From positions 1 to 64,000 of the forward strand of contig NZ_CABVIY010000005.1 of assembly GCF_902498195.1 (NCBI RefSeq): a stretch of 64,000 nt of DNA, written 5' to 3'. Position 1 is the stretch's first letter; each line of letters begins with the position of its first letter. A program made the translations under genes and the position numbers. The notes below the pieces were generated by a model. The model searched no databases. It had not been told where the DNA came from and saw only the letters and a program-made list of their open reading frames with translations. Below are positions 24,149 through 32,983 of this stretch, piece by piece. This DNA is from Pseudomonas fluorescens (lineage in GTDB: Bacteria; Pseudomonadota; Gammaproteobacteria; Pseudomonadales; Pseudomonadaceae).

Positions 24149-26539
24149 ATGTCTGAATCCACCACTTTCGATCTGCCGATTGCCGGCATGACCTGCGCCA
24201 GCTGCGCCGGGCGCGTCGAGCGTGCCTTGAGCAAAGTCATCGGCGCCAGCGCCGTCAGTGTCAACCTCGCCACGGAACAGGCGCGGGTCCAGGCGCCAAC
24301 CGGCAGCTTGCCGGCCTTGATGGAGGCCGTGGAAAAGGCCGGCTACAGCGTGCCGCAGCAGAGCCTGGAGTTGAGCATCGAGGGCATGACCTGCGCGTCC
24401 TGCGTCGGCCGCGTCGAACGGGCGCTGGGCAAGGTGCCCGGGGTGAACAGCGTCAGCGTGAACCTGGCCAACGAACGCGCCCATCTGGAACTGCTCGGGC
24501 AGGTCGATGCGCAAAGCCTGATCGCCGCCGTGACCAGGGCCGGTTATACCGCCAGCGTCTGGCAAGCCGATCAACCCACAACCGACACTCAACAAACCCG
24601 CCTGCACCGCGAGCGCTGGGCCATGATCGCGGCCATCGTCCTCGCCCTGCCGCTGGTTCTGCCGATGCTGCTGCAACCGTTCGGCGTGCACTGGATGCTT
24701 CCGGCCTGGGCGCAATTCGCGCTGGCCACACCGGTGCAGTTCATCTTCGGCGCGCGGTTTTACGTCGCGGCGTGGAAAGCCGTGCGCGCCGGTGCCGGCA
24801 ACATGGATTTGCTGGTCGCCCTGGGCACCAGCGCCGGGTATGGCTTGAGTATTTACGAATGGGCCACCGCCGCCGGCCGTATGCCGCACCTGTATTTCGA
24901 AGCCTCGGCCGTGGTCATCGCGTTGGTGTTGCTGGGCAAATACCTGGAAAGCCGCGCCAAGCGCCAGACCGCCAGCGCCATTCGCGCCCTGGAAGCCTTG
25001 CGCCCGGAGCGGGCGATTCAAGTGATTGACGGCCAGGAACGGGACGTCGCCATCAGCGCCCTGCGCCTCAATGATCTGGTGCTGGTCAAACCCGGCGAAC
25101 GCTTCCCGGTGGATGGCGAGGTGATCGACGGCCAGAGCCACGCCGACGAAGCCTTGATCAGCGGCGAAAACCTGCCGGTCCCCAAGCAGCCCGGCGATAC
25201 CGTCACCGGCGGCGCAATCAATGGCGAAGGCCGGTTGCTGGTTCGTACGCAGGCGCTTGGCGCGGAAACGGTGCTGGCGCGGATCATTCGCCTGGTGGAA
25301 GACGCTCAGGCCGCCAAGGCACCGATCCAGAAACTGGTGGATAAAGTCAGCCAGGTCTTCGTCCCGGTGGTCCTGCTGCTGGCCCTGGCCACGTTGATCG
25401 GCTGGTGGCTGTACGGCGCGCCCCTGGAAACGGCGCTGATCAATGCCGTCGCGGTGCTGGTGATCGCCTGCCCTTGCGCACTGGGCCTGGCCACGCCAAC
25501 GGCGATCATGGCCGGCACTGGGGTAGCCGCGCGCTACGGCATTCTGATCAAGGACGCCGAAGCGCTGGAACGTGCCCGCGACGTCAGCGCGGTGGTGTTC
25601 GACAAGACCGGCACCCTGACGTCAGGCACCCCGCGCATCGCCCATTTGAGCGCCATCGACGGTGACGAAGCCACCCTGCTGAAATTGGCTGGCGCCCTGC
25701 AGCGCGGCAGTGAGCACCCGCTGGCCAAGGCGGTGCTGGATGCCTGTAACGAGCGCGGTTTGACGGTGGCCGATGTCACCGACAGCCAGTCCCTGACCGG
25801 ACGCGGGATTGCCGGGAGCCTGGACGGTCGGCGGCTGGCCTTGGGCAATCGGCGTCTGCTGCAAGAGAGCGGATTGAGCGCAGGTGAATTGGCCGGTTCG
25901 GCAACGGCCTGGGAAACCGAGGGCCGGACGCTGTCCTGGCTGATCGAGCAAAGCCCCGTTCCCCGCGTACTGGGCCTGTTCGCTTTCGGCGACACCCTCA
26001 AGCCGGGCGCGTTGCAAGCGGTGCAACAACTCAACGCACGCCACATCAGCAGTCACCTGCTCACCGGCGATAACCGTGGCAGTGCCAAAGTGGTGGCCGA
26101 TGCCTTGGGCATCACCCACGTGTACGCCGAAGTACTGCCGGCTGACAAGGCCGCCGAAGTGGCCGCGCTGAAAAAAACCGGTGGGGTGGCGATGGTCGGG
26201 GACGGCATCAACGATGCGCCGGCACTGGCGGCGGCCGACATCGGCATTGCCATGGGCGGCGGCACCGACGTGGCCATGCACGCCGCCGGGATCACCCTGA
26301 TGCGCGGTGATCCGCGCCTGGTGCCGGCGGCGCTGGAGATCAGCCGCAAGACCTACGCGAAGATCCGGCAAAACCTGTTCTGGGCCTTCGTTTACAACCT
26401 GATCGGCATTCCACTGGCGGCCTTCGGTTTCCTCAACCCGGTGCTGGCCGGCGCGGCGATGGCGCTGTCGAGTGTGAGCGTGGTGAGCAATGCGCTACTG
26501 TTGAAAACCTGGAAGCCCAAGGACCTGGAGGACAACTGA
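24149..26539 (+). CDS. copA: Cu(I)-exporting P1B-type ATPase CopA
   Basis: A 796-residue inner-membrane copper pump. Two N-terminal heavy-metal domains carry CASC at residues 16-19 and 82-85. The transmembrane CPC metal site is at 441-443 (IACPCALG). The phosphorylation site is Asp485 in DKTGTLT. SEHPLAKAV and GDGINDAPAL complete the ATPase domain. It exports Cu(I) from cytoplasm to periplasm. It has its own CueR-type promoter and overlaps cueR by one base, so pump and regulator are made together. Confidence 0.95.
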   Translation: MSESTTFDLPIAGMTCASCAGRVERALSKVIGASAVSVNLATEQARVQAPTGSLPALMEAVEKAGYSVPQQSLELSIEGMTCASCVGRVERALGKVPGVNSVSVNLANERAHLELLGQVDAQSLIAAVTRAGYTASVWQADQPTTDTQQTRLHRERWAMIAAIVLALPLVLPMLLQPFGVHWMLPAWAQFALATPVQFIFGARFYVAAWKAVRAGAGNMDLLVALGTSAGYGLSIYEWATAAGRMPHLYFEASAVVIALVLLGKYLESRAKRQTASAIRALEALRPERAIQVIDGQERDVAISALRLNDLVLVKPGERFPVDGEVIDGQSHADEALISGENLPVPKQPGDTVTGGAINGEGRLLVRTQALGAETVLARIIRLVEDAQAAKAPIQKLVDKVSQVFVPVVLLLALATLIGWWLYGAPLETALINAVAVLVIACPCALGLATPTAIMAGTGVAARYGILIKDAEALERARDVSAVVFDKTGTLTSGTPRIAHLSAIDGDEATLLKLAGALQRGSEHPLAKAVLDACNERGLTVADVTDSQSLTGRGIAGSLDGRRLALGNRRLLQESGLSAGELAGSATAWETEGRTLSWLIEQSPVPRVLGLFAFGDTLKPGALQAVQQLNARHISSHLLTGDNRGSAKVVADALGITHVYAEVLPADKAAEVAALKKTGGVAMVGDGINDAPALAAADIGIAMGGGTDVAMHAAGITLMRGDPRLVPAALEISRKTYAKIRQNLFWAFVYNLIGIPLAAFGFLNPVLAGAAMALSSVSVVSNALLLKTWKPKDLEDN

Positions 26540-26952
26540 TGAACATCGGCCAAGCGGCCCGCCACAGCGGCCTGAGCGCAAAGATGATCCGTTATTACGA
26601 ATCCATCGGCCTGCTCAGGGCGGCCCATCGCACGGACAGCGGTTATCGGGTGTATGGCGACGACGACCTGCACACCCTGGCGTTCATCAAGCGCTCCCGG
26701 GACCTGGGGTTTTCCCTGGAAGAGGTCGGCAAACTGTTGACGCTCTGGCAGGATCGCCAGCGGGCCAGCGCCGATGTGAAGGCATTGGCCCGGCAGCATA
26801 TCGATGAACTGAACCGCAAGATCCGCGAACTGGGCCAGTTGCGCGATACGTTGCAGGACCTGGTCGAGCATTGCCAGGGGGATCATCGGCCTGATTGTCC
26901 GATTCTGAAGAATCTGGCGTCGGGGTGTTGTGCCGAGCCGGTGCGCACCTGA
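26539..26952 (+). CDS. cueR: Copper-responsive MerR-type activator CueR
   Basis: A 137-residue MerR-family regulator. The HTH is at residues 1-40 (MNIGQAARHSGLSAKMIRYY). Cys112 and Cys120 sit in HCQGDHRPDC, at the same positions as the Cu(I)-binding cysteines of E. coli CueR, and the tail has the extra GCC motif. It senses Cu(I) and activates the two promoters with the CueR dyad (copA, copZ). Its ATG overlaps the copA stop (TGATG). Confidence 0.94.
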   Translation: MNIGQAARHSGLSAKMIRYYESIGLLRAAHRTDSGYRVYGDDDLHTLAFIKRSRDLGFSLEEVGKLLTLWQDRQRASADVKALARQHIDELNRKIRELGQLRDTLQDLVEHCQGDHRPDCPILKNLASGCCAEPVRT

Positions 26953-26968
26953 CTGAACGCCTTACCCT

Positions 26969-27056
26969 GTGGGAGCGGGCTTGCTCGCGAAGAGGTCGTA
27001 TCAGTCGACATAGATGTTGAATGACACACCGCCTTCGCGAGCAAGCCCGCTCCCAC
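26969..27056. repeat. REP pair (REPIN), twin of the one before copA
   Basis: Convergent REP palindromes, identical in arms and spacer to the pair at 23970-24058 apart from one base. The two copies are in direct orientation and bracket copA-cueR. Confidence 0.92.
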
Positions 27057-27076
27057 ATGGGATTTGTGGGGGCATG

Positions 27077-27102
27077 AAAAAACCGGCCGAAGCCGGTTTT
27101 TT
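27077..27102. terminator. Bidirectional intrinsic terminator
   Basis: A stem of AAAAAACCGGC with GCCGGTTTTTT and a CGAA loop. It has an A run on one side and a T run on the other, so it serves both cueR (plus) and the RIO kinase gene (minus). Confidence 0.9.
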
Positions 27103-27115
27103 TTCGATCAACCGA

Positions 27116-28009
27116 TCACTGCATCCAGGGCGGAGGCGGTTCTTCGGTTTTGCCCGGTGGCGCGTCATCCGCCGCACGGGCCGCTTGCTTGCGCTCTTCG
27201 TCCAGGCGTGCGGCCTCGATCTCGCGCATGATGCCGCCGACGTCCGCCAACTCTTCCGGCTCGTCGAACTCGCCGGTCAGGACACTGGCCGGGTGCAACG
27301 TACCCGCCTCGTACAGCGCCCACATTTCCTTGGCGTAGCGGGTCTTCTTCAACTCCGGCGCGAAACGCCCGAAGTAGGACGCCATGTTGCCCACGTCCCG
27401 CTCCAGCATGCTGAACGCGTGGTTGTTGCCCGCCGCGTCCACCGCTTGCGGCAAGTCGATGATCACCGGCCCCGTCGGCGTCAGCAGCACGTTGAACTCG
27501 GACAGGTCACCGTGCACCAGGCCGGTACACAGCATCAGCACGATCTGCGAAATCAGGAAGGCGTGATATTCGCGCGCCTGATCCGGTTCCAGCACCACGT
27601 CGTTCAGGCGCGGCGCGGCATCGCCGTACTCGTCCGCCACCAGTTCCATCAGCAGCACGCCTTCGAGGAAGTCGTACGGCTTTGGCACCCGCACACCGGC
27701 GCTGGCCAGGCGGAACAGCGCCGCCACTTCGGCGTTCTGCCAGGCGTCTTCGGTTTCCTTGCGGCCAAACTTGGAGCCCTTGGCCATGGCCCGGGCCTGA
27801 CGGCTGTTGCGCACCTTGCGGCCTTCCTGATACTCGGCCGCCTGACGAAAACTGCGTTTGTTCGCCTCCTTGTAGACCTTCGCGCAACGTAACTGGTTAC
27901 CGCAGCGCACCACGTAAACAGCTGCTTCTTTGCCACTCATGAGTGGGCGCAGCACCTCGTCGACCAGACCGTCCTCGATCAGGGGTTCAATGCGTTTTGG
28001 AGTCTTCAT
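27116..28009 (-). CDS. RIO1-like serine protein kinase (PA4780 family)
   Basis: A 297-residue atypical protein kinase. SGKEAAVYVVRCG forms the flexible phosphate loop. The catalytic LVHGDLSEFNVLL holds the Asp and Asn, and IIDLPQAV the metal-binding Asp. The C-terminal ~40 residues are charged and proline-rich (TEEPPPPWMQ). It matches the conserved pseudomonad PA4780 group; its substrates are not known. It converges on cueR across a shared terminator and has no obvious partner gene. Confidence 0.9.
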   Translation of the reverse strand: MKTPKRIEPLIEDGLVDEVLRPLMSGKEAAVYVVRCGNQLRCAKVYKEANKRSFRQAAEYQEGRKVRNSRQARAMAKGSKFGRKETEDAWQNAEVAALFRLASAGVRVPKPYDFLEGVLLMELVADEYGDAAPRLNDVVLEPDQAREYHAFLISQIVLMLCTGLVHGDLSEFNVLLTPTGPVIIDLPQAVDAAGNNHAFSMLERDVGNMASYFGRFAPELKKTRYAKEMWALYEAGTLHPASVLTGEFDEPEELADVGGIMREIEAARLDEERKQAARAADDAPPGKTEEPPPPWMQ

Positions 28010-28403
28010 CAGCTTTTATTGTGGGTCCTTTATTACCAAACACGCGAAAGTCATTCGTTATACGGCAATCCATCCATTCGGGGGAGGGGTTGCCGACCTA
28101 TGAACATTGCCGATGCACACAATGTGCCGGTTTCATCACGAAAACCGGCGATCCGGCAGCGGTGGCGCAGGATCACAGAAGCGTCACCGGCCACCCGCTG
28201 ATTACAGGATATTTCCAAACAGCCCTCAATTTCCGGCGGCAACAGCCGAAGTCCTTAGTGACAGACTGATTTGTCCGACAATCGTTTCCCAAAAAATAAC
28301 GATGCCGCACTCATGGATCCTGGGTGAACACCAACGTTTACGGCTGCCAATAAACCGCGAGTCATCTGCACTGCGTGGGCCTACAAGAAAATCTGGAGCG
28401 CGG
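28010..28403. other. Intergenic stretch without recognised gene
   Basis: 394 bp between the divergent RIO kinase and chemoreceptor genes; it must carry both promoters. No REP element, RNA gene or clear flagellar sigma28 promoter was found. An open frame continues upstream from the chemoreceptor but lacks signal or domain features. Confidence 0.5.
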
Positions 28404-30350
28404 ATGAACATCAAACAGAAGTTGACCTGGGCGTTTGCAATCATCGCCTGCTTGCCCGTGGTGCTGGTCGCCACCCTCGTTGTGCTGAACTTGCGCAGTG
28501 ATGCCAAGGACGAATTCGTCGACAACAGCGGTCGCGAAATCCGTCAGGTCAGCAATGCCATGCAACTGTTCTTCGACGGCATCAGCCAGAACGTCGAATA
28601 CCTGGCCAAACAACCGCTGATCACCAACTCCGACGACAGCCTCAAGACCTACATGGCTGCCAACGCCGCCAGCATTCCCCAGGGCGAGACGGACAAAAAA
28701 GTCTTCGCCTTCCTGCAGGACCTGGGCAACGCCCATCCGTCCTACGCCTACGCCATCCTCGGCACCGCCGCCGGTGGCTATGTGTCGTGGCCGGACGATG
28801 CCAAGCTCGCCAACTACGACCCGCGCCAGCGTCCGTGGTACAAGGCGGCCCAGGCCAAGCCGGGCAAACCGTTCCGTACCGAGGCCTACTACTGGGCCGA
28901 AAACGATACGTCCTACGTCAGCACCGTACGCACCATCGACAACAAGCTGGGCACCAACGGCGGCGTGGTCAGCATCGACGTGTCGCTCAAGCAGCTCACC
29001 GAACTGGTCAAACAGATCAAGCTTGGCGAAACCGGCTACCTGATGCTGCTGGAAAACTCCGGCACCGTACTGGTCGATCCGAAGCAACCGGAACACAACT
29101 TCAAGGCCCTGGGCAGCCTCGGCGACGGTTATGCACAACTGGCCAAGGCCGGCAAAGGCCTGGTCGAAGTCGAACTCAACGGCGAGCGCTACATGGCCAA
29201 CGTCTGGCCGTCCGAGCAATTGGGCTGGACCTTCATCGGCCTGATCAAACAAAGCGACGTGATGAGCACCGCGACCCAGCTGACCTGGTTGATCGCGATC
29301 ATCGCGGCCGTGCTGGCCGTGGTCTTCGCCATCGTCGGCGCCAGCTTCGCCAGCGTCATCGTGCGCCCGATCCGCAGCGTGGCCGACGGCCTGGAAGGCA
29401 TCGCCCAGGGTGAAGGCGACCTGACCAAGAACCTGCACGTACGTGGCAGCGACGAAACCGCGCAACTGGCCAACTGGTTCAACCAGTTCCTGACCGCGAT
29501 TCGTAACCTGATCCAGAGCATCGGCGGTGCCGCGACCAAGATCCTGGCCACCTCCAAAAGCTCGACCCAGGTCTCCAGCGACATGGCCGAAGCCGCCGGG
29601 CGCCAGCGTGAAGCGGTGGACATGGTGTCCACGGCCTTCCACGAAATGGTCGCCACCGCCAACGAAGTGGCGCGCTCCTGCAGCCAGGCCGCCGAGTCGG
29701 CCGACAGTGGCCAGCGCCAGGCCCGCGAAGGCCAGCAACAGATCGATGCCGCCGTGAGCAGCGTGGATCGCCTGAGCCAGGAAATCGAACAGTCGGCCCA
29801 GTCGATGCAACAGCTGGAACGCGACAGCAATGACATTCAGTCGATCCTGGGCACCATTCGCTCGATCGCCGAACAAACCAACCTGCTGGCGCTGAACGCG
29901 GCCATTGAAGCGGCGCGTGCCGGCGAGCAGGGCCGCGGTTTTGCGGTGGTGGCGGACGAGGTGCGGGCACTGGCCAAGCGCACGGCCGATTCCACCGCGG
30001 AAATCGACGGGCTGCTGGGCAACCTGGCCAAGCGCACCAGCCAGGTGACGCAGCAGATGCACGCCAGCCTGGAAGTGTCGCAACAATCGGTGACACGCAT
30101 CGGCGAAGCACGCAGCAGCTTCGGGCAGATTCGCGAATCGGTGGACGTGATCCGCGACATGAACACCCAGATCGCCACGGCAGCGGAACAACAGCACCAG
30201 GTGGCCGAAGACATCAACCGGCACATCAGCCAGATCCATGGCGATGCGCAATTGGTGGCGGAGCTGGCGAACTCGGCGCGACTGGATTCCCAGAGCCTGG
30301 CCGGGTTGTCGAATGAGCTGGATGGGTTGGTGCGCCGGTTCCGTACCTGA
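28404..30350 (+). CDS. Methyl-accepting chemotaxis protein with dCache sensor
   Basis: A 648-residue chemoreceptor. TM1 is at about 8-30, a periplasmic dCache domain at ~35-285 (with DPRQRPWYKAA), TM2 at ~293-320 and HAMP at ~320-372 (VRPIRSVADGLEGIAQGEGD). The signalling hairpin has its tip at ~494-510 (LALNAAIEAARAGEQGRG). The start is chosen at the ATG preceding the first membrane segment, after GGAG. It signals through CheA/CheW in the polar array. The ligand is unknown; amino acids are common for this sensor type but not shown here. Confidence 0.93.
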   Translation: MNIKQKLTWAFAIIACLPVVLVATLVVLNLRSDAKDEFVDNSGREIRQVSNAMQLFFDGISQNVEYLAKQPLITNSDDSLKTYMAANAASIPQGETDKKVFAFLQDLGNAHPSYAYAILGTAAGGYVSWPDDAKLANYDPRQRPWYKAAQAKPGKPFRTEAYYWAENDTSYVSTVRTIDNKLGTNGGVVSIDVSLKQLTELVKQIKLGETGYLMLLENSGTVLVDPKQPEHNFKALGSLGDGYAQLAKAGKGLVEVELNGERYMANVWPSEQLGWTFIGLIKQSDVMSTATQLTWLIAIIAAVLAVVFAIVGASFASVIVRPIRSVADGLEGIAQGEGDLTKNLHVRGSDETAQLANWFNQFLTAIRNLIQSIGGAATKILATSKSSTQVSSDMAEAAGRQREAVDMVSTAFHEMVATANEVARSCSQAAESADSGQRQAREGQQQIDAAVSSVDRLSQEIEQSAQSMQQLERDSNDIQSILGTIRSIAEQTNLLALNAAIEAARAGEQGRGFAVVADEVRALAKRTADSTAEIDGLLGNLAKRTSQVTQQMHASLEVSQQSVTRIGEARSSFGQIRESVDVIRDMNTQIATAAEQQHQVAEDINRHISQIHGDAQLVAELANSARLDSQSLAGLSNELDGLVRRFRT

Positions 30351-30375
30351 TATCAGCAACACCCCATTTCAAACG

Positions 30376-30463
30376 GTGGGAGCGGGCTTGCTCGCGAAGA
30401 CGGTACACCAGTCAACATCATTCTTGACTGACACACCGCCTTCGCGAGCAAGCCCGCTCCCAC
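30376..30463. repeat. REP pair (REPIN)
   Basis: Convergent REP palindromes with the standard core, between the convergent chemoreceptor and AraC genes. Confidence 0.9.
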
Positions 30464-30478
30464 ATGGGTTCTGTGGTG

Positions 30479-31270
30479 TTACTGCCGAAACAACTCCCCC
30501 GGCGTAAACCCGAACAGGCCTTTGAACGCCGCAATAAACGCCGACGTCGAGTCGTACCCGCAAGCCAGCGCGGCATTGGTCACGCTGTCCCCTTCCTCCA
30601 GCAGACTCAGCGACGACAACAACCGCATACGCTGGCGCCAGCCACGAAAGCTCAACCCGGTTTCGCGCTGGAACAGGCGCATCAGGGTTTTCTCCGACAT
30701 GCCCAAGCGCCCGGCCCATTCCTGCAACGTCACGTTGTGCTCGGGATTTTCGATCAGCTCGTTGCACAAACCCAGCAACCGTTCATGGCGCGGCAACGGG
30801 AGGGAGAATCCGACTTCCGGCAACGTCGCCAACTGATCGAGCAGCACACTCACCATTCGCGCTTCCGGGCTATCGCCCTGTGGATATTCCACCGGCAGCT
30901 GGCAAAAGCGCTTGATCAGTTCCCGGGCCAGCGGCGTCACTTCCAGCACCCGGCAGCGACCGTCCGCCCATTGGCAATCCTCGCGCCGCACATACAGGCT
31001 GCGCATTTCGGCGCGCATCGAGGTCACGACCTGATGTTCGAGATCCGCCGGAATCCAGATCCCCCACTGCGGCGGCGCGAAGAAACTGCCCTCGGCGGTG
31101 TGCACGCCGAGCACGCCGCTGATGGCGTAGGAAAACTGCACCCAGTCGTGGTGGTGGGACGGTGTCCATGAACCGGCGTTGAGGCTCTCTACACGGGCGT
31201 AAAGCGGGCGCGGCAGCGTTGTGATGGGCGGGATGCTGCGTTCGAGGGAGACTTGTCCGTTAGACGGCAT
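30479..31270 (-). CDS. AraC family transcriptional regulator
   Basis: A 263-residue regulator with an N-terminal cupin-like sensor (HHHDWVQFSYAISGVLGVHT; residues ~38-57) and a C-terminal double HTH (LGMSEKTLMRLFQRETGLSF, then ACGYDSTSAFIAAF). It resembles the NimR/YdeO-like group that controls a neighbouring exporter, but no exporter is adjacent here. Target and effector are unknown. Confidence 0.88.
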   Translation of the reverse strand: MPSNGQVSLERSIPPITTLPRPLYARVESLNAGSWTPSHHHDWVQFSYAISGVLGVHTAEGSFFAPPQWGIWIPADLEHQVVTSMRAEMRSLYVRREDCQWADGRCRVLEVTPLARELIKRFCQLPVEYPQGDSPEARMVSVLLDQLATLPEVGFSLPLPRHERLLGLCNELIENPEHNVTLQEWAGRLGMSEKTLMRLFQRETGLSFRGWRQRMRLLSSLSLLEEGDSVTNAALACGYDSTSAFIAAFKGLFGFTPGELFRQ

Positions 31271-31351
31271 TGACTGGCCTTGTGTGGCGGGACGGCTGAT
31301 GGGGCGACGCTAAGCCATGTCCCGAATCAATTCAACACCGACAATCCCTCT

Positions 31352-31438
31352 GTGGGAGCGGGCTTGCTCGCGAAGGCGATTTTTCAGACACATCAATGTT
31401 GAATGTACGGCCGCTTTCGCGAGCAAGCCCGCTCCCAC
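31352..31438. repeat. REP pair (REPIN)
   Basis: Convergent REP palindromes with the standard core, between the AraC start and the thiolase stop. Confidence 0.9.
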
Positions 31439-31461
31439 AGGTTTCTCACAACATTCAGAAT

Positions 31462-32739
31462 TTAGCGTTCAATGATCGCGGTCACCCCCTGACCACCCGC
31501 CGCGCAGATTGAGACAAGCCCCCGCCCCTTCCCCGCCGCCTCCAGCAACTTCGCCAAATTGGCCACGATTCGCCCACCCGTGGCCGCGAACGGATGCCCC
31601 GCCGCCAACGAGCTGCCCTTGACGTTAAGCCGGCTGCGATCAATCGAGCCCAGCGGTGCGTCGAGACCCAGGCGGGTCTTGCAATATTCGGGATCCTCCC
31701 AGGCCTTCAATGTGCACAGCACTTGCGCGGCGAAGGCTTCGTGAATTTCGTAGTAGTCGAAGTCCTGCAGGCTCAGGCCGTTGCGCGCCAGCAAACGCGG
31801 CACGGCATACACCGGCGCCATCAACAGGCCTTCGGCACCGTTGACGAAATCCACCGCTGCCGCCTCACCGTCGCGCAGGTAGGCGAGGATCGGCAAGCCG
31901 CGCTCCTTCGCCCATGCCTCGCTGCCCAGCAGCACCAGCGACGCGCCATCGGTCAGCGGCGTGGAGTTGCCGGCGGTCAGGGTGCCCTTGGCACTTTTCT
32001 CGAACGCGGTTTTCAGCGAGGCGAGTTTTTCCAGGGTCAGGTCCGGGCGCAGGTTGTTGTCCCGGGTCAGGCCCAGGTACGGCGTCATCAAGTCGTTGTG
32101 CCAGCCCTGCGAATAGGACGCGGCCAGTTTCTGATGACTTTCCAGTGCCAGTTGGTCCTGCGCTTCACGGGGAATGTTCCAGGTCTGCGCCATCAACTCG
32201 CAGTGCTGGCCCATGGACAAACCGGTGCGCGGTTCGCCGTTGCGCGGGAACTCTGGAATCAGGTGCCGGGGGCGCAGTTGCAGGAAGGTTTTCAACTTGT
32301 CGCCGGTGCTCTTGGCGCGGTTGGCTTGCAGCAGGATTTTGCGCAGGCCCTCGCTGACACTGATCGGCGCATCGGAGGTGGTGTCGACGCCACCGGCGAT
32401 GCCGCACTCGATCTGGCCCAGGGCAATCTTGTTCGCCACCAGCAATGCGGCTTCCAGCCCCGTGCCACAGGCCTGCTGGATGTCATAGGCCGGCGTCGAG
32501 GGCGATAGCCGCGAACCGAGCACGCACTCGCGGGTCAGGTTCATGTCCCGCGACAGCTTGAGCACCGCCCCCGCGACCACCTCGCCGATGCGCAGGCCGT
32601 GCAGGTTGTAGCGTTCGATCAAGCCTTCGAGCGCGGCGGTGAGCATGTCCTGGTTGCTGGCGGTGGCGTACGGTCCGTTGGAACGGGCGAAGGGAATCCG
32701 GTTACCGCCGATGATCGCGACGCGGCGCAGTTGAGTCAT
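31462..32739 (-). CDS. Acetyl-CoA C-acetyltransferase (thiolase, FadI-like)
   Basis: A 425-residue thiolase. The nucleophilic cysteine is in QQACGTGLEAA (residue ~91), the catalytic histidine in YEIHEAFAAQ, and the second cysteine in SICAAGGQGV. The length matches the FadI/long-chain type rather than the ~390-residue AtoB type. It cleaves or condenses 3-ketoacyl-CoA. It is divergent from a FabG-like reductase and a MaoC-like hydratase, so the three could cover the 3-keto, 3-hydroxy and 2-enoyl steps of one acyl-CoA pathway. Confidence 0.9.
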   Translation of the reverse strand: MTQLRRVAIIGGNRIPFARSNGPYATASNQDMLTAALEGLIERYNLHGLRIGEVVAGAVLKLSRDMNLTRECVLGSRLSPSTPAYDIQQACGTGLEAALLVANKIALGQIECGIAGGVDTTSDAPISVSEGLRKILLQANRAKSTGDKLKTFLQLRPRHLIPEFPRNGEPRTGLSMGQHCELMAQTWNIPREAQDQLALESHQKLAASYSQGWHNDLMTPYLGLTRDNNLRPDLTLEKLASLKTAFEKSAKGTLTAGNSTPLTDGASLVLLGSEAWAKERGLPILAYLRDGEAAAVDFVNGAEGLLMAPVYAVPRLLARNGLSLQDFDYYEIHEAFAAQVLCTLKAWEDPEYCKTRLGLDAPLGSIDRSRLNVKGSSLAAGHPFAATGGRIVANLAKLLEAAGKGRGLVSICAAGGQGVTAIIER

Positions 32740-32782
32740 GAAACGCTCCTGATGAATACCTGAAAGTTGAGCCGATCCCTGG

Positions 32783-32891
32783 TAGGAGCTGCCGCAGGCT
32801 CGGGCCGCGTTCGGACGATCTTTTGATTTTGAGTTTTAAGACCAGGATCAAAAGATCTTCCGAACGCGGCCCGAGCCTTCGGCAGCTCCTA
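32783..32891. repeat. Long inverted repeat, GTAGGAGCTG family
   Basis: A ~109-bp hairpin with arms of about 45 bases. The outer arm TAGGAGCTGCCG pairs with CGGCAGCTCCTA and the inner CCGCGTTCGGA with TCCGAACGCGG. A GATCTTTTGAT/ATCAAAAGATC part lies at the tip. It is related to the copy at 21.5 kb and lies in the divergent thiolase/fabG promoter region. Confidence 0.85.
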
Positions 32892-32983
32892 CAATGATCA
32901 AGCGTAGGCCTTATCTCGTGGATCGAACGACTGATCGCCATTGATGGTCCACACTTTGAACCCCAGCTGCTGGAGCGCGTTCC

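Noticed and set aside
28300..28403. Possible flagellar sigma28 promoter before the chemoreceptor (GCCAATAA)
   Set aside because: The -10 differs from GCCGATAA and no matching -35 at the right distance could be seen.
28362..30362. 666-residue minus-strand frame opposite the chemoreceptor
   Set aside because: An antisense frame caused by GC bias; it has no recognisable domain and the plus strand is an intact MCP.
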